Shown here piece by piece: positions 31,361 to 40,360 of a DNA stretch of 52,910 nucleotides. The notes beneath the pieces are model-generated. The model saw only the letters and a program-made list of their open reading frames with translations. It was not told the DNA's origin and ran no database searches. Origin of the DNA: Trueperaceae bacterium (lineage in GTDB: Bacteria > Deinococcota > Deinococci > Deinococcales > Trueperaceae). Location: contig JAGQHN010000025.1 of NCBI GenBank assembly GCA_020431825.1, positions 1 to 52,910 of the forward strand. Direction: 5' to 3'. Numbering within the stretch: position 1 is the first letter of the stretch; every line of letters begins with the position of its first letter. The position numbers and the translations under genes were made by a program.

Positions 31361-33214
31361 ATGCTTTCACCGGGCGAGCTGATTGATAAGCGCTACTTGA
31401 TAAACGAGCCTTTAGGTCAGGGAGGTATGGCCTACGTTTTTAAGGCGCTGGATCAGCACCTCGACCGAACCATTGCCCTAAAAATCTTACGACCCCACTT
31501 AACCGATACGGATCAGGAGCGCTTTCGCCGCGAAATCAAAACGCTTTCCAGTTTGAATCACCCTGGCATTGTGACAATCTATGATTTGGGGCGTGAAGAG
31601 CATATTTACTTCACCATGGAACTGGTAGAAGGAGGGCTTTTTACCGATCTTGGCCCCCTCGAGACCGAACCTTCTTCCTTACAGCGTTTCTTACAGGCGG
31701 CTATCAGCGTGGCGCAGGCACTGGTCTATGTCCATCAGCGGGGCATTGTCCACCGTGATCTCACTCCTCGCAATATTCTCCTGAATGCCCAGCTCCATCC
31801 TAAAGTTATGGATTTTGGTCTGGTGCAACTCGCAGAGTCAACCCGCGAACTGACTCGCACAGGTTTAACCCTGGGAACCCCTCAGTACATGGCTCCCGAA
31901 CAGGCGCAGGGAGAACTGACCGGGGCCCACACCGACCTTTATGCCTTTGGGGCTGTGCTTTATAAGGCATGTACAGGCGTCAGCCCCTTTGAAGCAGAAA
32001 ATGATCAGGCCATTTTGTATCAACATGTTTATGGAAATCTGGTACCCGTAAGAGAGCTCAACCCCTGGGTACCCCAGGGGCTCGAGCAACTCATCCACCA
32101 CTTACTGGCCAAAAAACCCGAAGCGCGTCCTCCTTCAGGACTGGTCGTAGCCGAGCAACTGCGAAACATTATGATTAATGAAAGTATGAAAAGTAGTCAG
32201 CAGCGCCTGGCGAGCCCCAGCCAAACGGGTTACTACGCAACTGGGCCTTATGCCAAAGGGTTAAAACTAGCCTGGCAAGAAAAATTACCCGAAGGCCCAC
32301 AGTGGCCCGCAAGCTTAACCGCCGGAAATGGTTTTTTATTTATTGGCCTTCGCAGTGAAGAGATTCAGGTAAGAAACCCGGCAGATGGCAGTTTGCATGC
32401 CAGATTTGAAGCCCCCGACGAAGTGAATATAGCTCCGCTTCTCCTGGACTCGAGCCTGTACTATTTAAGCCGCGACGGAAGCATAAGCGCCCTGATCTGG
32501 CCCAGTGGTAAAAAACGCTGGACCAAACAAAATGCCCACGTGGTTGGCATGATCCCGGCAGGGAAAGACCTCTTACTAAGCCGCAAACAATTCCTGGAAA
32601 AAGTCAGCCCCGATGCCAAGTCTCTCTGGCGCTATGAATGTGAAAGCCTGGTACGTTCTTTGCCCATCGTCCACCAACTTCAGGCTTTTATCGTTACGCA
32701 AGAAGGCTGGGTTCACGCCGTAGATGCGCTCACGGGTGCAGCGAAATACAAAATTCAGGTAGGCGATATGGCGGCAACTCCCAGTGCCTATAACGGGCAA
32801 CTTTACTTACCCGAACGCAGTGGGGAACTTCATGCTTTTGATCTGGAAAGCAAGGAGGTCAGCTGGACCTTTGATCTTGAAAGTCAGCTCTGGGCTTCCC
32901 CCATTTGCTGGCAGGACCGGGTTTATACGGTGAGTTGGGACGGCATGCTTTATTGCCTGAGTAGCAAAACGGGCAATGAAATTTGGGTACAGTCCTTGCA
33001 TACCAATGTCACGGCCACGCCGGTTATTGCGGCCTCGAGCCTATTCGTCGCCACCGAACAAGGTGAGCTTTTAAGCTTTGATCTTATTAATGGCAAAGTC
33101 TTATTCAGGGATAAAGTCAGTTCTAGCCCTATTCAGGCCAGTCCTCTGGTTTTTGGTGATACCGTTGTGGTTGCTGCACTAGATGGCACATTAAAAGCTT
33201 ACCGAAATCTTTAA
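31361..33214 (+). CDS. Serine/threonine protein kinase fused to a PQQ-like beta-propeller
   Basis: The N-terminal 270 residues form a Hanks-type kinase: glycine loop GQGGMAYVFKA, ATP-anchoring Lys41 in ALKIL, catalytic loop HRDLTPRN at 131-138 and DFGL at 151-154. The usual catalytic-loop Lys is Thr, as seen in some bacterial kinases. After a short Ser/Gln-rich linker with no membrane segment, residues about 310-617 form an eight-strand PQQ-like propeller with repeats such as SLYYLSRDGSISAL and TVSWDGMLYCLSSKTG. Most propeller kinases have a membrane segment between these parts; here the sensor should be cytosolic. The ligand and targets are unknown. Confidence 0.9.
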   Translation: MLSPGELIDKRYLINEPLGQGGMAYVFKALDQHLDRTIALKILRPHLTDTDQERFRREIKTLSSLNHPGIVTIYDLGREEHIYFTMELVEGGLFTDLGPLETEPSSLQRFLQAAISVAQALVYVHQRGIVHRDLTPRNILLNAQLHPKVMDFGLVQLAESTRELTRTGLTLGTPQYMAPEQAQGELTGAHTDLYAFGAVLYKACTGVSPFEAENDQAILYQHVYGNLVPVRELNPWVPQGLEQLIHHLLAKKPEARPPSGLVVAEQLRNIMINESMKSSQQRLASPSQTGYYATGPYAKGLKLAWQEKLPEGPQWPASLTAGNGFLFIGLRSEEIQVRNPADGSLHARFEAPDEVNIAPLLLDSSLYYLSRDGSISALIWPSGKKRWTKQNAHVVGMIPAGKDLLLSRKQFLEKVSPDAKSLWRYECESLVRSLPIVHQLQAFIVTQEGWVHAVDALTGAAKYKIQVGDMAATPSAYNGQLYLPERSGELHAFDLESKEVSWTFDLESQLWASPICWQDRVYTVSWDGMLYCLSSKTGNEIWVQSLHTNVTATPVIAASSLFVATEQGELLSFDLINGKVLFRDKVSSSPIQASPLVFGDTVVVAALDGTLKAYRNL

Positions 33215-33225
33215 AACCGAAATCT

Positions 33226-35796
33226 TTAAAGTGGAACGACTCGAGCCTCTTGCCGATCATGAGAGCGTTTTTCTACTTTATCGGCAAACATTCTTTGATC
33301 GCTAAGCCTGATTAACTCACCGGGACTTTTCGCTTCCTGAGGAAAGGCTGCCACGCCAATACTCACGGACACTCGAGGCAAACCTTGTGCACTTAATCTG
33401 ACCAAAACAGCATCCAAATGACCTTGAATCTCAGAGAACTTTGGCAGAAGGCGCTGAGCCACCAGCCCAATAAACTCATCACCGCCACTACGGTAGACGG
33501 TTCCACAAGACCTGAACTCCTCTTTCATTTCTTTAGCAAAGTGCTGCAGCAGTTCGTCGCCTTTCGCATAGCCCAGGCTGGCATTTATATCTTTCAGCCC
33601 GTCCAGATCAAGGGTTACGACCATGACCTCGTGGCTACCTTCTGGCCGCGACAAAGCGCTTTCCAGATCTTTTTCAAAGGCCAGACGGTTGCCCAATCGG
33701 GTTAGGGGATCAGCAAAGGACATTTGCTTTAAGTCCTGCCTTACCTGTTCAGACTCGAGCTGCAGTTGAGCAATAAGTTTTTCTTTGGTCTCGAGCTGTT
33801 TCTCATAGCGCTCAATAATCTTAAACAAATCGGTAGAGCCCATCATCGTACTGGTCTTTTTGACATTGAGCGCATCTAGCTGCACCAAAGAATCCTGCCA
33901 GCTGTCTACCGTTTCTAAATAACGACGTCCTTCTTCACTGGTATAAATGGTTAAACAGGCTTCTACAATTTCAGGATCGAACTGAGCACCGCTTTGTCGT
34001 CTGATTTCCGCCAGGGTTTCTTCCATACTCCAGGCCCGCTTATAGGGACGCTCCTGACTCAAGGCATCAAGAACGTCAGCCACGGAGACAATCCGGGCTG
34101 CCATCGGAATCGCTTCAGCTGCCAATTTTAGAGGATAGCCCGTACCATCCCAGCGCTCATGATGATAAAGCGCAATCTCTTCGGCCAGTTTTAAAAGCCT
34201 TGTTTGCCCATTGGCCAAAATACGCCCGCCAATGGTGGTGTGCTGCCGTATAATCTCAAATTCTTGTTCACTTAACCTGCCTGGCTTAAGCAAAATAGCA
34301 TCCGGGACGCCAATTTTACCAACATCGTGCAATCGAGCAGCGGTATAGAGCAGCTTGACTTCTTCCTGTGACCAGCCCAGAACATGAGCAATGGCCGCCG
34401 CAGTACGACCAACGCGCTTGGTATGCTCTCCCGTATCATCATCACGAAATTCCGCGGCAACCGCCAGCCGGGTAACCACTTCTAAATGAGCAGACTCGAG
34501 TTCTCTGGAGCGCTCTGTCACAATCGCTTCTGCTTCAAGCCGGGCTTTTTGCGCCATTTCATTTCTTAGTCTGTACTCTTCGGCTTCGTGCCTCGAGCGC
34601 TCGACATCAAAACGAACACTAAGTTGCTTAGTCCGCTTATCGGCCTCTTCGTTGAAAATGAGTTTTTCAACCCGGTGAAACTCTTTGTGATGATGTAGTG
34701 CCTTAGCTAAGTCGCCAGTAGTTTCATAGACTTCTGATAGAGATTTGTGAATCTCAAAAATACTTTTGGGGTGCTCGAGTTCTGCTGCCAGAGCAAGGGC
34801 CTCGAGCAAATCGGTTTCCGCTTTTTGAAACTCCCCTAGTTCGAGCAGGCTCGAGCCCAGGTTGTGCAAAATTTCTACTTTGACATCGCGCTTTCCTGAC
34901 TGATCTGCAATCTCCAGTGCCTGAACATAGTATTTGTTTGCTCTATCATAATCTTTTAGGGATTTGTAAACATGACCTAAACCGAGCAAATTATCGATCT
35001 TGTAAATAGCATTGCCAGCTCTACTAGCAATTTTAAGAGCCTCGAGGTAAAGCTGTTTTGCCTCATCAACCTCACCGCGAACAAGTCTTAGTTGACCGAG
35101 ATTATTCAGCACCGCAGACTCGGTATAACTATCTCCCAATTTTCTACAGACATCTCTTGCCTGCACCTGAAATTGTACAGCCTCATCGATATTCCCTATG
35201 CTCTGGTACAGAGCACCCAGTTGACTCAATAGAATAGCTTGACCCCGGCTTGGCCGTTTGAGAAGATTGGCTTTTCCATAAGCCAAACTCAAAAAGTTCA
35301 GCGCTTCTGAATAATCCCCGAAAAAAGTATAGATCGAACCGATATTACAGTATAAATTCATTATCTTTTCGGTATGGTCTGAATCTTTAACCAACTCTAT
35401 AGCCTGTTTTAAGGCTTCTACAGCATGCAAGTCCTGACCCTGATAACTAAAAACCGAGGCCTCAAGATTGAGGGCATCAGCCTGTGCCAGCTTATCCTCT
35501 ATCTGAAGGGCTATATCTCCGGCTTGCCGAAAAATCAGGAGGGCTTGCTCGAGGTTTCCCTGATCTCGCTTTATCGTACCTTGTAAAAGTAAAACGTTTA
35601 TCTGACCTGTGGGGTCTTGCTCTGCCCTAAACACAACAGATGCTTTCATCAAGAACATTTCTGCAACATCAAAATCGCCTCGAGAGAAATGCTCAGATGC
35701 TTGTTTAAACAAGCTAAACGCAACCGAAATCGCCTGATCATGATCAAAAGTATTCATCTCCTTTTGATTGATCGCCAATTCCAGTTCCACTGCCAT
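33226..35796 (-). CDS. TPR - HD-GYP - GGDEF protein (cyclic-di-GMP turnover)
   Basis: This 856-residue soluble protein joins three modules. Residues about 20-390 are tetratricopeptide repeats, followed by a helical linker. An HD-GYP phosphodiesterase domain covers about 430-610, with HD at 490-491 (RLHDVGKIG) and HHERWDGTGYP at 545-555. A coiled coil (655-690) leads to a GGDEF diguanylate cyclase domain with the intact motif SGGDEF at 770-775. No RxxD inhibitory site precedes it. Synthesis and breakdown modules in the order HD-GYP then GGDEF, driven by a TPR input, are unusual. It may switch between the two activities. A ribosome site (AAGGGA) supports the start. Confidence 0.9.
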   Translation of the reverse strand: MAVELELAINQKEMNTFDHDQAISVAFSLFKQASEHFSRGDFDVAEMFLMKASVVFRAEQDPTGQINVLLLQGTIKRDQGNLEQALLIFRQAGDIALQIEDKLAQADALNLEASVFSYQGQDLHAVEALKQAIELVKDSDHTEKIMNLYCNIGSIYTFFGDYSEALNFLSLAYGKANLLKRPSRGQAILLSQLGALYQSIGNIDEAVQFQVQARDVCRKLGDSYTESAVLNNLGQLRLVRGEVDEAKQLYLEALKIASRAGNAIYKIDNLLGLGHVYKSLKDYDRANKYYVQALEIADQSGKRDVKVEILHNLGSSLLELGEFQKAETDLLEALALAAELEHPKSIFEIHKSLSEVYETTGDLAKALHHHKEFHRVEKLIFNEEADKRTKQLSVRFDVERSRHEAEEYRLRNEMAQKARLEAEAIVTERSRELESAHLEVVTRLAVAAEFRDDDTGEHTKRVGRTAAAIAHVLGWSQEEVKLLYTAARLHDVGKIGVPDAILLKPGRLSEQEFEIIRQHTTIGGRILANGQTRLLKLAEEIALYHHERWDGTGYPLKLAAEAIPMAARIVSVADVLDALSQERPYKRAWSMEETLAEIRRQSGAQFDPEIVEACLTIYTSEEGRRYLETVDSWQDSLVQLDALNVKKTSTMMGSTDLFKIIERYEKQLETKEKLIAQLQLESEQVRQDLKQMSFADPLTRLGNRLAFEKDLESALSRPEGSHEVMVVTLDLDGLKDINASLGYAKGDELLQHFAKEMKEEFRSCGTVYRSGGDEFIGLVAQRLLPKFSEIQGHLDAVLVRLSAQGLPRVSVSIGVAAFPQEAKSPGELIRLSDQRMFADKVEKRSHDRQEARVVPL

Positions 35797-35829
35797 AAAG
35801 TTTTCCCTTCGGATTAAGCTTCTTATTAC

Positions 35830-37119
35830 TTATTTAAGGACCGTATTGAGAAAGGTTTCCAAATTAATACGACCATGACCCAATTTATAAGCAAATTTGC
35901 TGTTATTTCCTATGCTATAAACATTAGTGGCGGTATCAACCAGAGTATCAATCAGATCATTTCTAGCAACGTTCAATTCTTCCCCTAGGGCAAGTGCCAG
36001 GGCACCAGCTGCAACAGGGGCCGCCATAGAAGTACCTGTCCAGGAAGCAACCATCATATCTGGGGCAGGTCCATAAATGCTTTCACCAGGAGCGGTAAGT
36101 TCTACCGTATAACCATAGGTCGAAAAAGGCGACTTTTCATCACCGGCATTAACACTGCCTACGCTAAGACGATTATATGGAGCTGGAAAGTTGGTAAGCG
36201 CAACCGAACGGTAAGCTGGAAAGAGCACTTTTTCATCGCCCGAGTTACCCGAAGCAGCTACCACTAAAACACCTGCCTTAGCAGCTTTAGCAATGACATA
36301 ATCTGTAGCCAGGGAATACTTGTCAGAACCAAGGCTTAAATTGATGATATCAGCTTTCATTTGTAATGCCCAATCAACCGCACTGACTAGATCAGCCATA
36401 TAGCCCGCACCCTCAGAATTTAAAATGCGGATGGGCAAGATCGTTGCTGAAGGCGCAATTTGTCTGACAATGCCTGCGATAATTGTACCGTGACCATAGG
36501 CACCATTGCCTAAATTGCCTTCTTCTTGAGGAAGGGCGTCGCCATCGACATAATCTTTCCATTCACTGGCTGGTGCCAAAGCTTCAAGCAGTGCAGGATG
36601 CGTTAAATCTACGCCCGTGTCGATAATGGCAACTTTGACGCCATTACCCAAATTAGGAGCCAAGCCATAAGCTTTATCAAGTCCAATTTGTTTCCAGGAC
36701 CCCGTATTTTCAGGCATAAGCTCAAATTGACCACTGGCCCATGCTCTGGTTGCGCTTGCCCATGCTCTGGTACCACTGGCCCATGCCCTCGTACCACTGG
36801 CCCATGCTCTGGTACCATTCATACCAACTTCATAGTCGCTCGATTTAAAATCTAAAGTATTTTTTTCTAATTTACCATCTGCTAAAGCAGCAAGAGAAAT
36901 ATCATCTTCTTGTTTGAAACTTATAACGGCAAAATCATCTCCCATAACCATAATTTCGCCGCCAAAACGTTCCTTGAGAGAGGCTTCGGTATCACCCGGC
37001 TCGAGGTCTACGGTTAAGACATGGCTAACAGACTGACTGGCTTCAGGAAGGCCCGCGGTATTACAGGCAGCCAGAAGCAGCAACAACAGGGCTGCAACAA
37101 TTGAGAAGATGCGTTTCAT
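35830..37119 (-). CDS. Subtilisin-like (S8) serine protease lipoprotein with GTRAWAS repeats
   Basis: I start at MKRIFS (GGAGGT upstream), giving 429 residues with lipobox LAAC and lipidated Cys19. Residues about 30-95 resemble a subtilase propeptide (SHVLTVDLEPGDTEASLKERFGG). Four copies of a heptad GTRAWAS occupy 102-129, then the catalytic domain with Asp167 (AIIDTGVD), His210 (GHGT) and Ser364 (GTSMAAP). The Asn of the oxyanion hole is in AASGNSG. The protease is probably anchored on the outer face of the membrane, and the repeats may form a hinge or processing region. DNA of the repeats is a 21-bp tandem array. The sequence resembles Deinococcota proteases with similar repeats as I recall them. 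Confidence 0.9.
   Translation of the reverse strand: MKRIFSIVAALLLLLLAACNTAGLPEASQSVSHVLTVDLEPGDTEASLKERFGGEIMVMGDDFAVISFKQEDDISLAALADGKLEKNTLDFKSSDYEVGMNGTRAWASGTRAWASGTRAWASATRAWASGQFELMPENTGSWKQIGLDKAYGLAPNLGNGVKVAIIDTGVDLTHPALLEALAPASEWKDYVDGDALPQEEGNLGNGAYGHGTIIAGIVRQIAPSATILPIRILNSEGAGYMADLVSAVDWALQMKADIINLSLGSDKYSLATDYVIAKAAKAGVLVVAASGNSGDEKVLFPAYRSVALTNFPAPYNRLSVGSVNAGDEKSPFSTYGYTVELTAPGESIYGPAPDMMVASWTGTSMAAPVAAGALALALGEELNVARNDLIDTLVDTATNVYSIGNNSKFAYKLGHGRINLETFLNTVLK
36733..36816 (-). repeat. Four 21-bp tandem repeats within the protease gene
   Basis: Units start at 36733, 36754, 36775 and 36796 on the plus strand and encode (G/A)TRAWAS four times. The units differ at few sites, mostly at the third and first units, so the array is recently amplified or homogenised. 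Copy number could vary between strains by slippage. Confidence 0.9.
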
Positions 37120-37272
37120 AGTTTTTCTTTGACCTCCAGGACAACGTAGTAAACAACAAGTCAAGATAATTTTTACTTATGAAACCTACCACTCTCAAAA
37201 ATCAACCACGAGATTTCATTACCCCACAATAGTCTTAGCGCTATGACAATATTCTTACAGAGCAAGTAAGTT

Positions 37273-37824
37273 TTAGTTTTGCTTTTTTGGCCTCGAGACA
37301 AACTTGCTTTTTGCATCAAAAAAGCGTAAAGGCGCCTCTTTCCAGTCTTTGGCATAGTCAATACCAATGCGGGGGCTCACCGCAATTTCCTGGGGCATAG
37401 GGGCAGGCTCGAGCCAGATTTCTGGGCCTAAAAGTTCTACGCCATTGTGCTCTCTGCTTATCCCCATAGCGCGGCAAAGTTTACCCGGGCCATCGGTTTT
37501 AAGCTCGATATTTTCCAGTGGTTCAACCGCTCTGACCAGAACAGCATGAGCACTGTCTTCCTCATCTGCCACAATATTAAACATGTCATACATACCGTAA
37601 ATCAGGTAAACGTAGGCATGTCCGGGAGGACCAAATAAGGTTTCTGTACGTTTGGTGCGCCCCTTAGAGGCGTGACAGGCCAGGTCAATCTCGCCAAGAT
37701 AGGCTTCGGTTTCTACAATGCGCCCTTTGCGAAGACCGGCTTCGGTCTGAACACAAAGCGTTTGCCCTAAAAGCTCTCTGGCAAGGCTGTCTGCCGCTCT
37801 GGCATAAAAGTCTAAACCGAGCAT
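37273..37824 (-). CDS. DNA-3-methyladenine glycosylase (Mpg/AAG family)
   Basis: The 183-residue enzyme removes alkylated and deaminated purines in base excision repair. It matches the mammalian AAG/Bacillus family (not AlkA): start FYARAADSLARELLGQTL, active-site region GRIVETEAYLG with the catalytic Glu, then FGPPGHAYVYLIYGMYDMFNIV, the DNA-intercalating Tyr region, and VLVRAVEPL. The length is slightly shorter than average but complete. Its ATG directly follows the stop of the upstream secreted-protein gene (TAG-ATG), so the two form one transcript. Confidence 0.92.
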   Translation of the reverse strand: MLGLDFYARAADSLARELLGQTLCVQTEAGLRKGRIVETEAYLGEIDLACHASKGRTKRTETLFGPPGHAYVYLIYGMYDMFNIVADEEDSAHAVLVRAVEPLENIELKTDGPGKLCRAMGISREHNGVELLGPEIWLEPAPMPQEIAVSPRIGIDYAKDWKEAPLRFFDAKSKFVSRPKKQN

Positions 37825-38337
37825 CTAATTGCGCGGAAAAACCCAATCAGAAAAGGAAGTCAGCACCATGCCCCGAAAAGGAATAAGTAAAATCTTGGTT
37901 TCAATCTGACCGTTTATCTCGGTTGGTACAACTTGTCCCTGTTCACGGGTAAAGCTAAGCGCCCACGCCTTTATGGGAAATTCTTTATCTTGCTCTTCAA
38001 TCGCAAGCTGCCAGCCCGAACCGACTGAGACCAGATTATGAACCGCACAATTAAATTTAAAATTGGGTTCGGCACCCTCATCTTCGTCACGGGTTTCTGG
38101 GGGTCTGGGAAGACCGCGGTGCTCGAGCTCTTCTCCCTGCCACTCTCCTGCTTCATCACGGTACAGCCGAATTTTGCTAAAGGCGTACTCGAGCTGGCCC
38201 TGCATAATTTGAGTAGACATGATCACTTCACTGGCTTCAGCAAAGGCTGAATCTATGCTGGCAACCAGCGCCTCACAACTTTGCTGTGCAAAGCCCTGAC
38301 CCAGAACCAAAAGAACTAAAAAACTCAAAACCCTCAT
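37825..38337 (-). CDS. Secreted hypothetical protein
   Basis: I start at MRVLSFL (38337) because TACTAT lies six bases upstream on the minus strand, giving 170 residues with a clean signal peptide ending GFAQQ. The mature part has two Cys, one near the start and one at about 110, and an acidic, Pro-rich middle (RPPETRDEDEGAEPN). No family is recognised. It is probably periplasmic. It is translationally next to the DNA glycosylase gene, though the functions seem unrelated. The C-terminus ends DWVFPRN. Confidence 0.7.
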   Translation of the reverse strand: MRVLSFLVLLVLGQGFAQQSCEALVASIDSAFAEASEVIMSTQIMQGQLEYAFSKIRLYRDEAGEWQGEELEHRGLPRPPETRDEDEGAEPNFKFNCAVHNLVSVGSGWQLAIEEQDKEFPIKAWALSFTREQGQVVPTEINGQIETKILLIPFRGMVLTSFSDWVFPRN

Positions 38338-38343
38338 CGCCCT

Positions 38344-38349
38344 ATAGTA
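38344..38349 (-). promoter_or_regulatory. Minus-10 box of the secreted protein gene
   Basis: On the minus strand TACTAT is six bases before the ATG at 38337. It fixes the start of the signal peptide and predicts a leaderless transcript covering this gene and the downstream glycosylase gene. Confidence 0.5.
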
Positions 38350-38384
38350 AAGCGAATGAGGGCTCAAAACCTTAGCTGAGGATG

Positions 38385-39065
38385 CTAAATATAGTCAATA
38401 ACCAATGCCCTGGTGCTCTCAGGCAAAGTTTCTTTGCTTAGCTCTGCACTACTGTCAAAGGCAAAATCAACCTCTGCATAATCAAACAGCTTTAAAAATT
38501 CAGGAATAAAAAACATGCCCCTTGGCTTGTAACAAAGCGTTCTAAAATGCATGGGTATTACCAGTTTAGGCTGCGTCTCATCAATAATACGCTTAAGTTC
38601 CTCGAGGGCTACAACAGGAAACCCGCCTGCCAGCGCCAGCAAAACATCAACGCCTTTAAAAAAGTCCATATGGGCGTCACTAAAAGCATTGCCCATATCG
38701 CCCATGTGACCAAACTCTATGCCATCAAGGCTAAAGCGGTACATGCCATTCTGGTCAGGATCGTGCTCATCGTGCTGCAAGTGCTCCATAGCTTCGGTAG
38801 CCTTAAACACCACACCATGACTTTCATAGCTACCACCCTTTTGGGCTACCGTTAATGCATTGATGACTTCAGCACCTTCACGCTTGGGAACCAGATGATG
38901 GTTGCAATGAAAAGAGTCATTATCACTGGACATAATGATCACGTCTGCAGCGTCAGGGAAAGGCTTAAATCCTGAGGTTTGGGGGTCGTAAGGGTCAGTG
39001 ACAATACGCAGACCCGACGCTGACTCGAGCCCAAAACTTGCCTGTCCGTACCAGGTAATTTTCAT
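38385..39065 (-). CDS. Metallo-beta-lactamase-fold protein (UPF0173-like) with altered metal motif
   Basis: The 226-residue protein begins MKITWYGQASFGLES, as UPF0173/UlaG-type hydrolases do, and follows the fold through IVTDPYDP and IDETQPKLVIPMHF, where a late His is kept. The usual HxHxDH metal motif is not present: the matching place reads SSDNDSFHCNHHL. Either metal binding is changed or the enzyme uses another set of His. UlaG relatives open lactones of sugar phosphates. A ribosome site (GGAG) precedes the ATG. It lies downstream of the zinc dehydrogenase on the same strand with about 40 bases between, suggesting co-transcription. Confidence 0.75.
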   Translation of the reverse strand: MKITWYGQASFGLESASGLRIVTDPYDPQTSGFKPFPDAADVIIMSSDNDSFHCNHHLVPKREGAEVINALTVAQKGGSYESHGVVFKATEAMEHLQHDEHDPDQNGMYRFSLDGIEFGHMGDMGNAFSDAHMDFFKGVDVLLALAGGFPVVALEELKRIIDETQPKLVIPMHFRTLCYKPRGMFFIPEFLKLFDYAEVDFAFDSSAELSKETLPESTRALVIDYI

Positions 39066-39107
39066 AGATACTCCTTCAAATGAACTTTAACTATACTGCA
39101 AACACGT

Positions 39108-40271
39108 CTAGGCGTTGGGCAAGAGCAGGATTTTGGCGTCTGCTCTGGCCTCGAGCCGCTTAAAGGCGTCCTTGGCATGAGCCAGGGGATAAGTCGCTGA
39201 AATCATCGGTTTCATATTTAAACTACCCGAGGCCATTAAGCGAATGACATTGGGGAACGTACCATGTCCCGCATGTCCTAAAGAACCTGCAAGCTGCACC
39301 CCACGTACCTGATAATGCTCAAGTGAAAGGGGGGTTGGCCTTTCTGAACGCCCGATGTGCGTAATGGTTGCCCCTACCCCCAGGCCCATCTTGAGTGGCG
39401 CAAGTGTTTGTGCCGGAGCACCGGCAGCTTCGACCACAAAATCAACGCCGCGACCATAGGTCAGGTCCAGCAAAAGCTCATTAAGGTCAGCAATTTTTGT
39501 GGGGTCATAGCTACTGGTCGCCCCCATCTTTTTTGCTTGCTCGAGCCGTGTTGCACTTACATCAAACGCAATGATCTGGCTGGCACCCGCTGCCTTTGCC
39601 AGGGCAATCGCAGCCAACCCGATAGGCCCACCCCCAAACACCACACAGTAGTTACCTGGTTTCCAGGTGGCAATTCGGTTAAACATGGCATGATAGCTCA
39701 CACCTGTTGGTTCAACCATAGCTGCAAGTTGCAGGGCTTCTTTGTCATCGCCTAAGCGCTCAGCTAATTCGGTGATTTTCCAGCAGTATTTGGCTTTTAC
39801 CGCAATGTACTGCGCCATTGCCCCAGGGGTGGTGAAGCCCAGTTCTTCCATGTTGGTACAGTGATTTACTAAACCTTTGCGGCAAGCATCGCAAAGCCCG
39901 CACCACTGAATTTCTTCGGCAGTAACGAGATCACCTGCAACCAAATCTCTGACCTCTTTGCCAACTTCTACCACTCGCCCGGAAAACTCATGCCCCAAAA
40001 TATTGGGAAAGCGTGTCAGACCAGGGTAAAGAATGTAACCCTCGCTATCAGACTCATACATATGCATGTCACTGCCGCAAATACCAACTGCTGCTACCTC
40101 GAGCATCACCTCATCGGGTGCCAGCTCAGGGTCAGGCAAGGTCGTCACGTCAATGTTTGGATGTTTCCATACAGCTGAACCCGTCTGGATCTTGCGTGTG
40201 GCTTCTTCCTGCTCTGATAGCTTATAACTGGGCTTGGGCTGCCAATCTGCCTTAAGTTGCAGTGCTTTCAT
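39108..40271 (-). CDS. Zinc-dependent medium-chain dehydrogenase (polyol/inosose type)
   Basis: The 387-residue enzyme is an alcohol dehydrogenase of the sorbitol/threonine dehydrogenase group. GICGSDMHMYESD holds the catalytic zinc Cys, GHEFSGRVVEVG the zinc His and Glu, and CGLCDACRKGLVNHC the four structural-zinc cysteines. The cofactor motif is GGGPIGLAA and an acidic FDVSATR favours NAD. The long N-terminal extension and the VWKHPNI phrase remind me of scyllo-inosose 3-dehydrogenase of Thermotoga, so cyclitol breakdown is my best guess. A ribosome site (AAGGAG) supports the start. It is divergent from a DapA-like aldolase, and a copy of the array core (40313-40324) lies between. Confidence 0.85.
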   Translation of the reverse strand: MKALQLKADWQPKPSYKLSEQEEATRKIQTGSAVWKHPNIDVTTLPDPELAPDEVMLEVAAVGICGSDMHMYESDSEGYILYPGLTRFPNILGHEFSGRVVEVGKEVRDLVAGDLVTAEEIQWCGLCDACRKGLVNHCTNMEELGFTTPGAMAQYIAVKAKYCWKITELAERLGDDKEALQLAAMVEPTGVSYHAMFNRIATWKPGNYCVVFGGGPIGLAAIALAKAAGASQIIAFDVSATRLEQAKKMGATSSYDPTKIADLNELLLDLTYGRGVDFVVEAAGAPAQTLAPLKMGLGVGATITHIGRSERPTPLSLEHYQVRGVQLAGSLGHAGHGTFPNVIRLMASGSLNMKPMISATYPLAHAKDAFKRLEARADAKILLLPNA

Positions 40272-40312
40272 CTTACTCCTTGCTGGCTCGAGCCTTTTTT
40301 GGTTTATGAGCT

Positions 40313-40324
40313 ATGATACCTCTC
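40313..40324 (-). repeat. Solitary inverted copy of the 23-bp array core
   Basis: Read on the minus strand this is GAGAGGTATCAT, identical to the 12-bp core of the last three units of the array at 22801-22915. It lies 36 bases before the DapA-like start codon and 41 before the divergent dehydrogenase start. It could be a regulator site shared with the creatininase operon. Confidence 0.5.
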
Positions 40325-40360
40325 AATGTCCACGAAAACCCCTTATCTGGAGGCTAAACC

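Noticed and set aside
31183-31386. 67-codon frame just before the kinase gene
   Set aside because: It overlaps the kinase start and its -10 box, and its composition looks random.
39357-39755. 132-codon plus-strand frame within the zinc dehydrogenase gene
   Set aside because: It is antisense to a gene with clear zinc and cofactor motifs and has no domain or start signals of its own.
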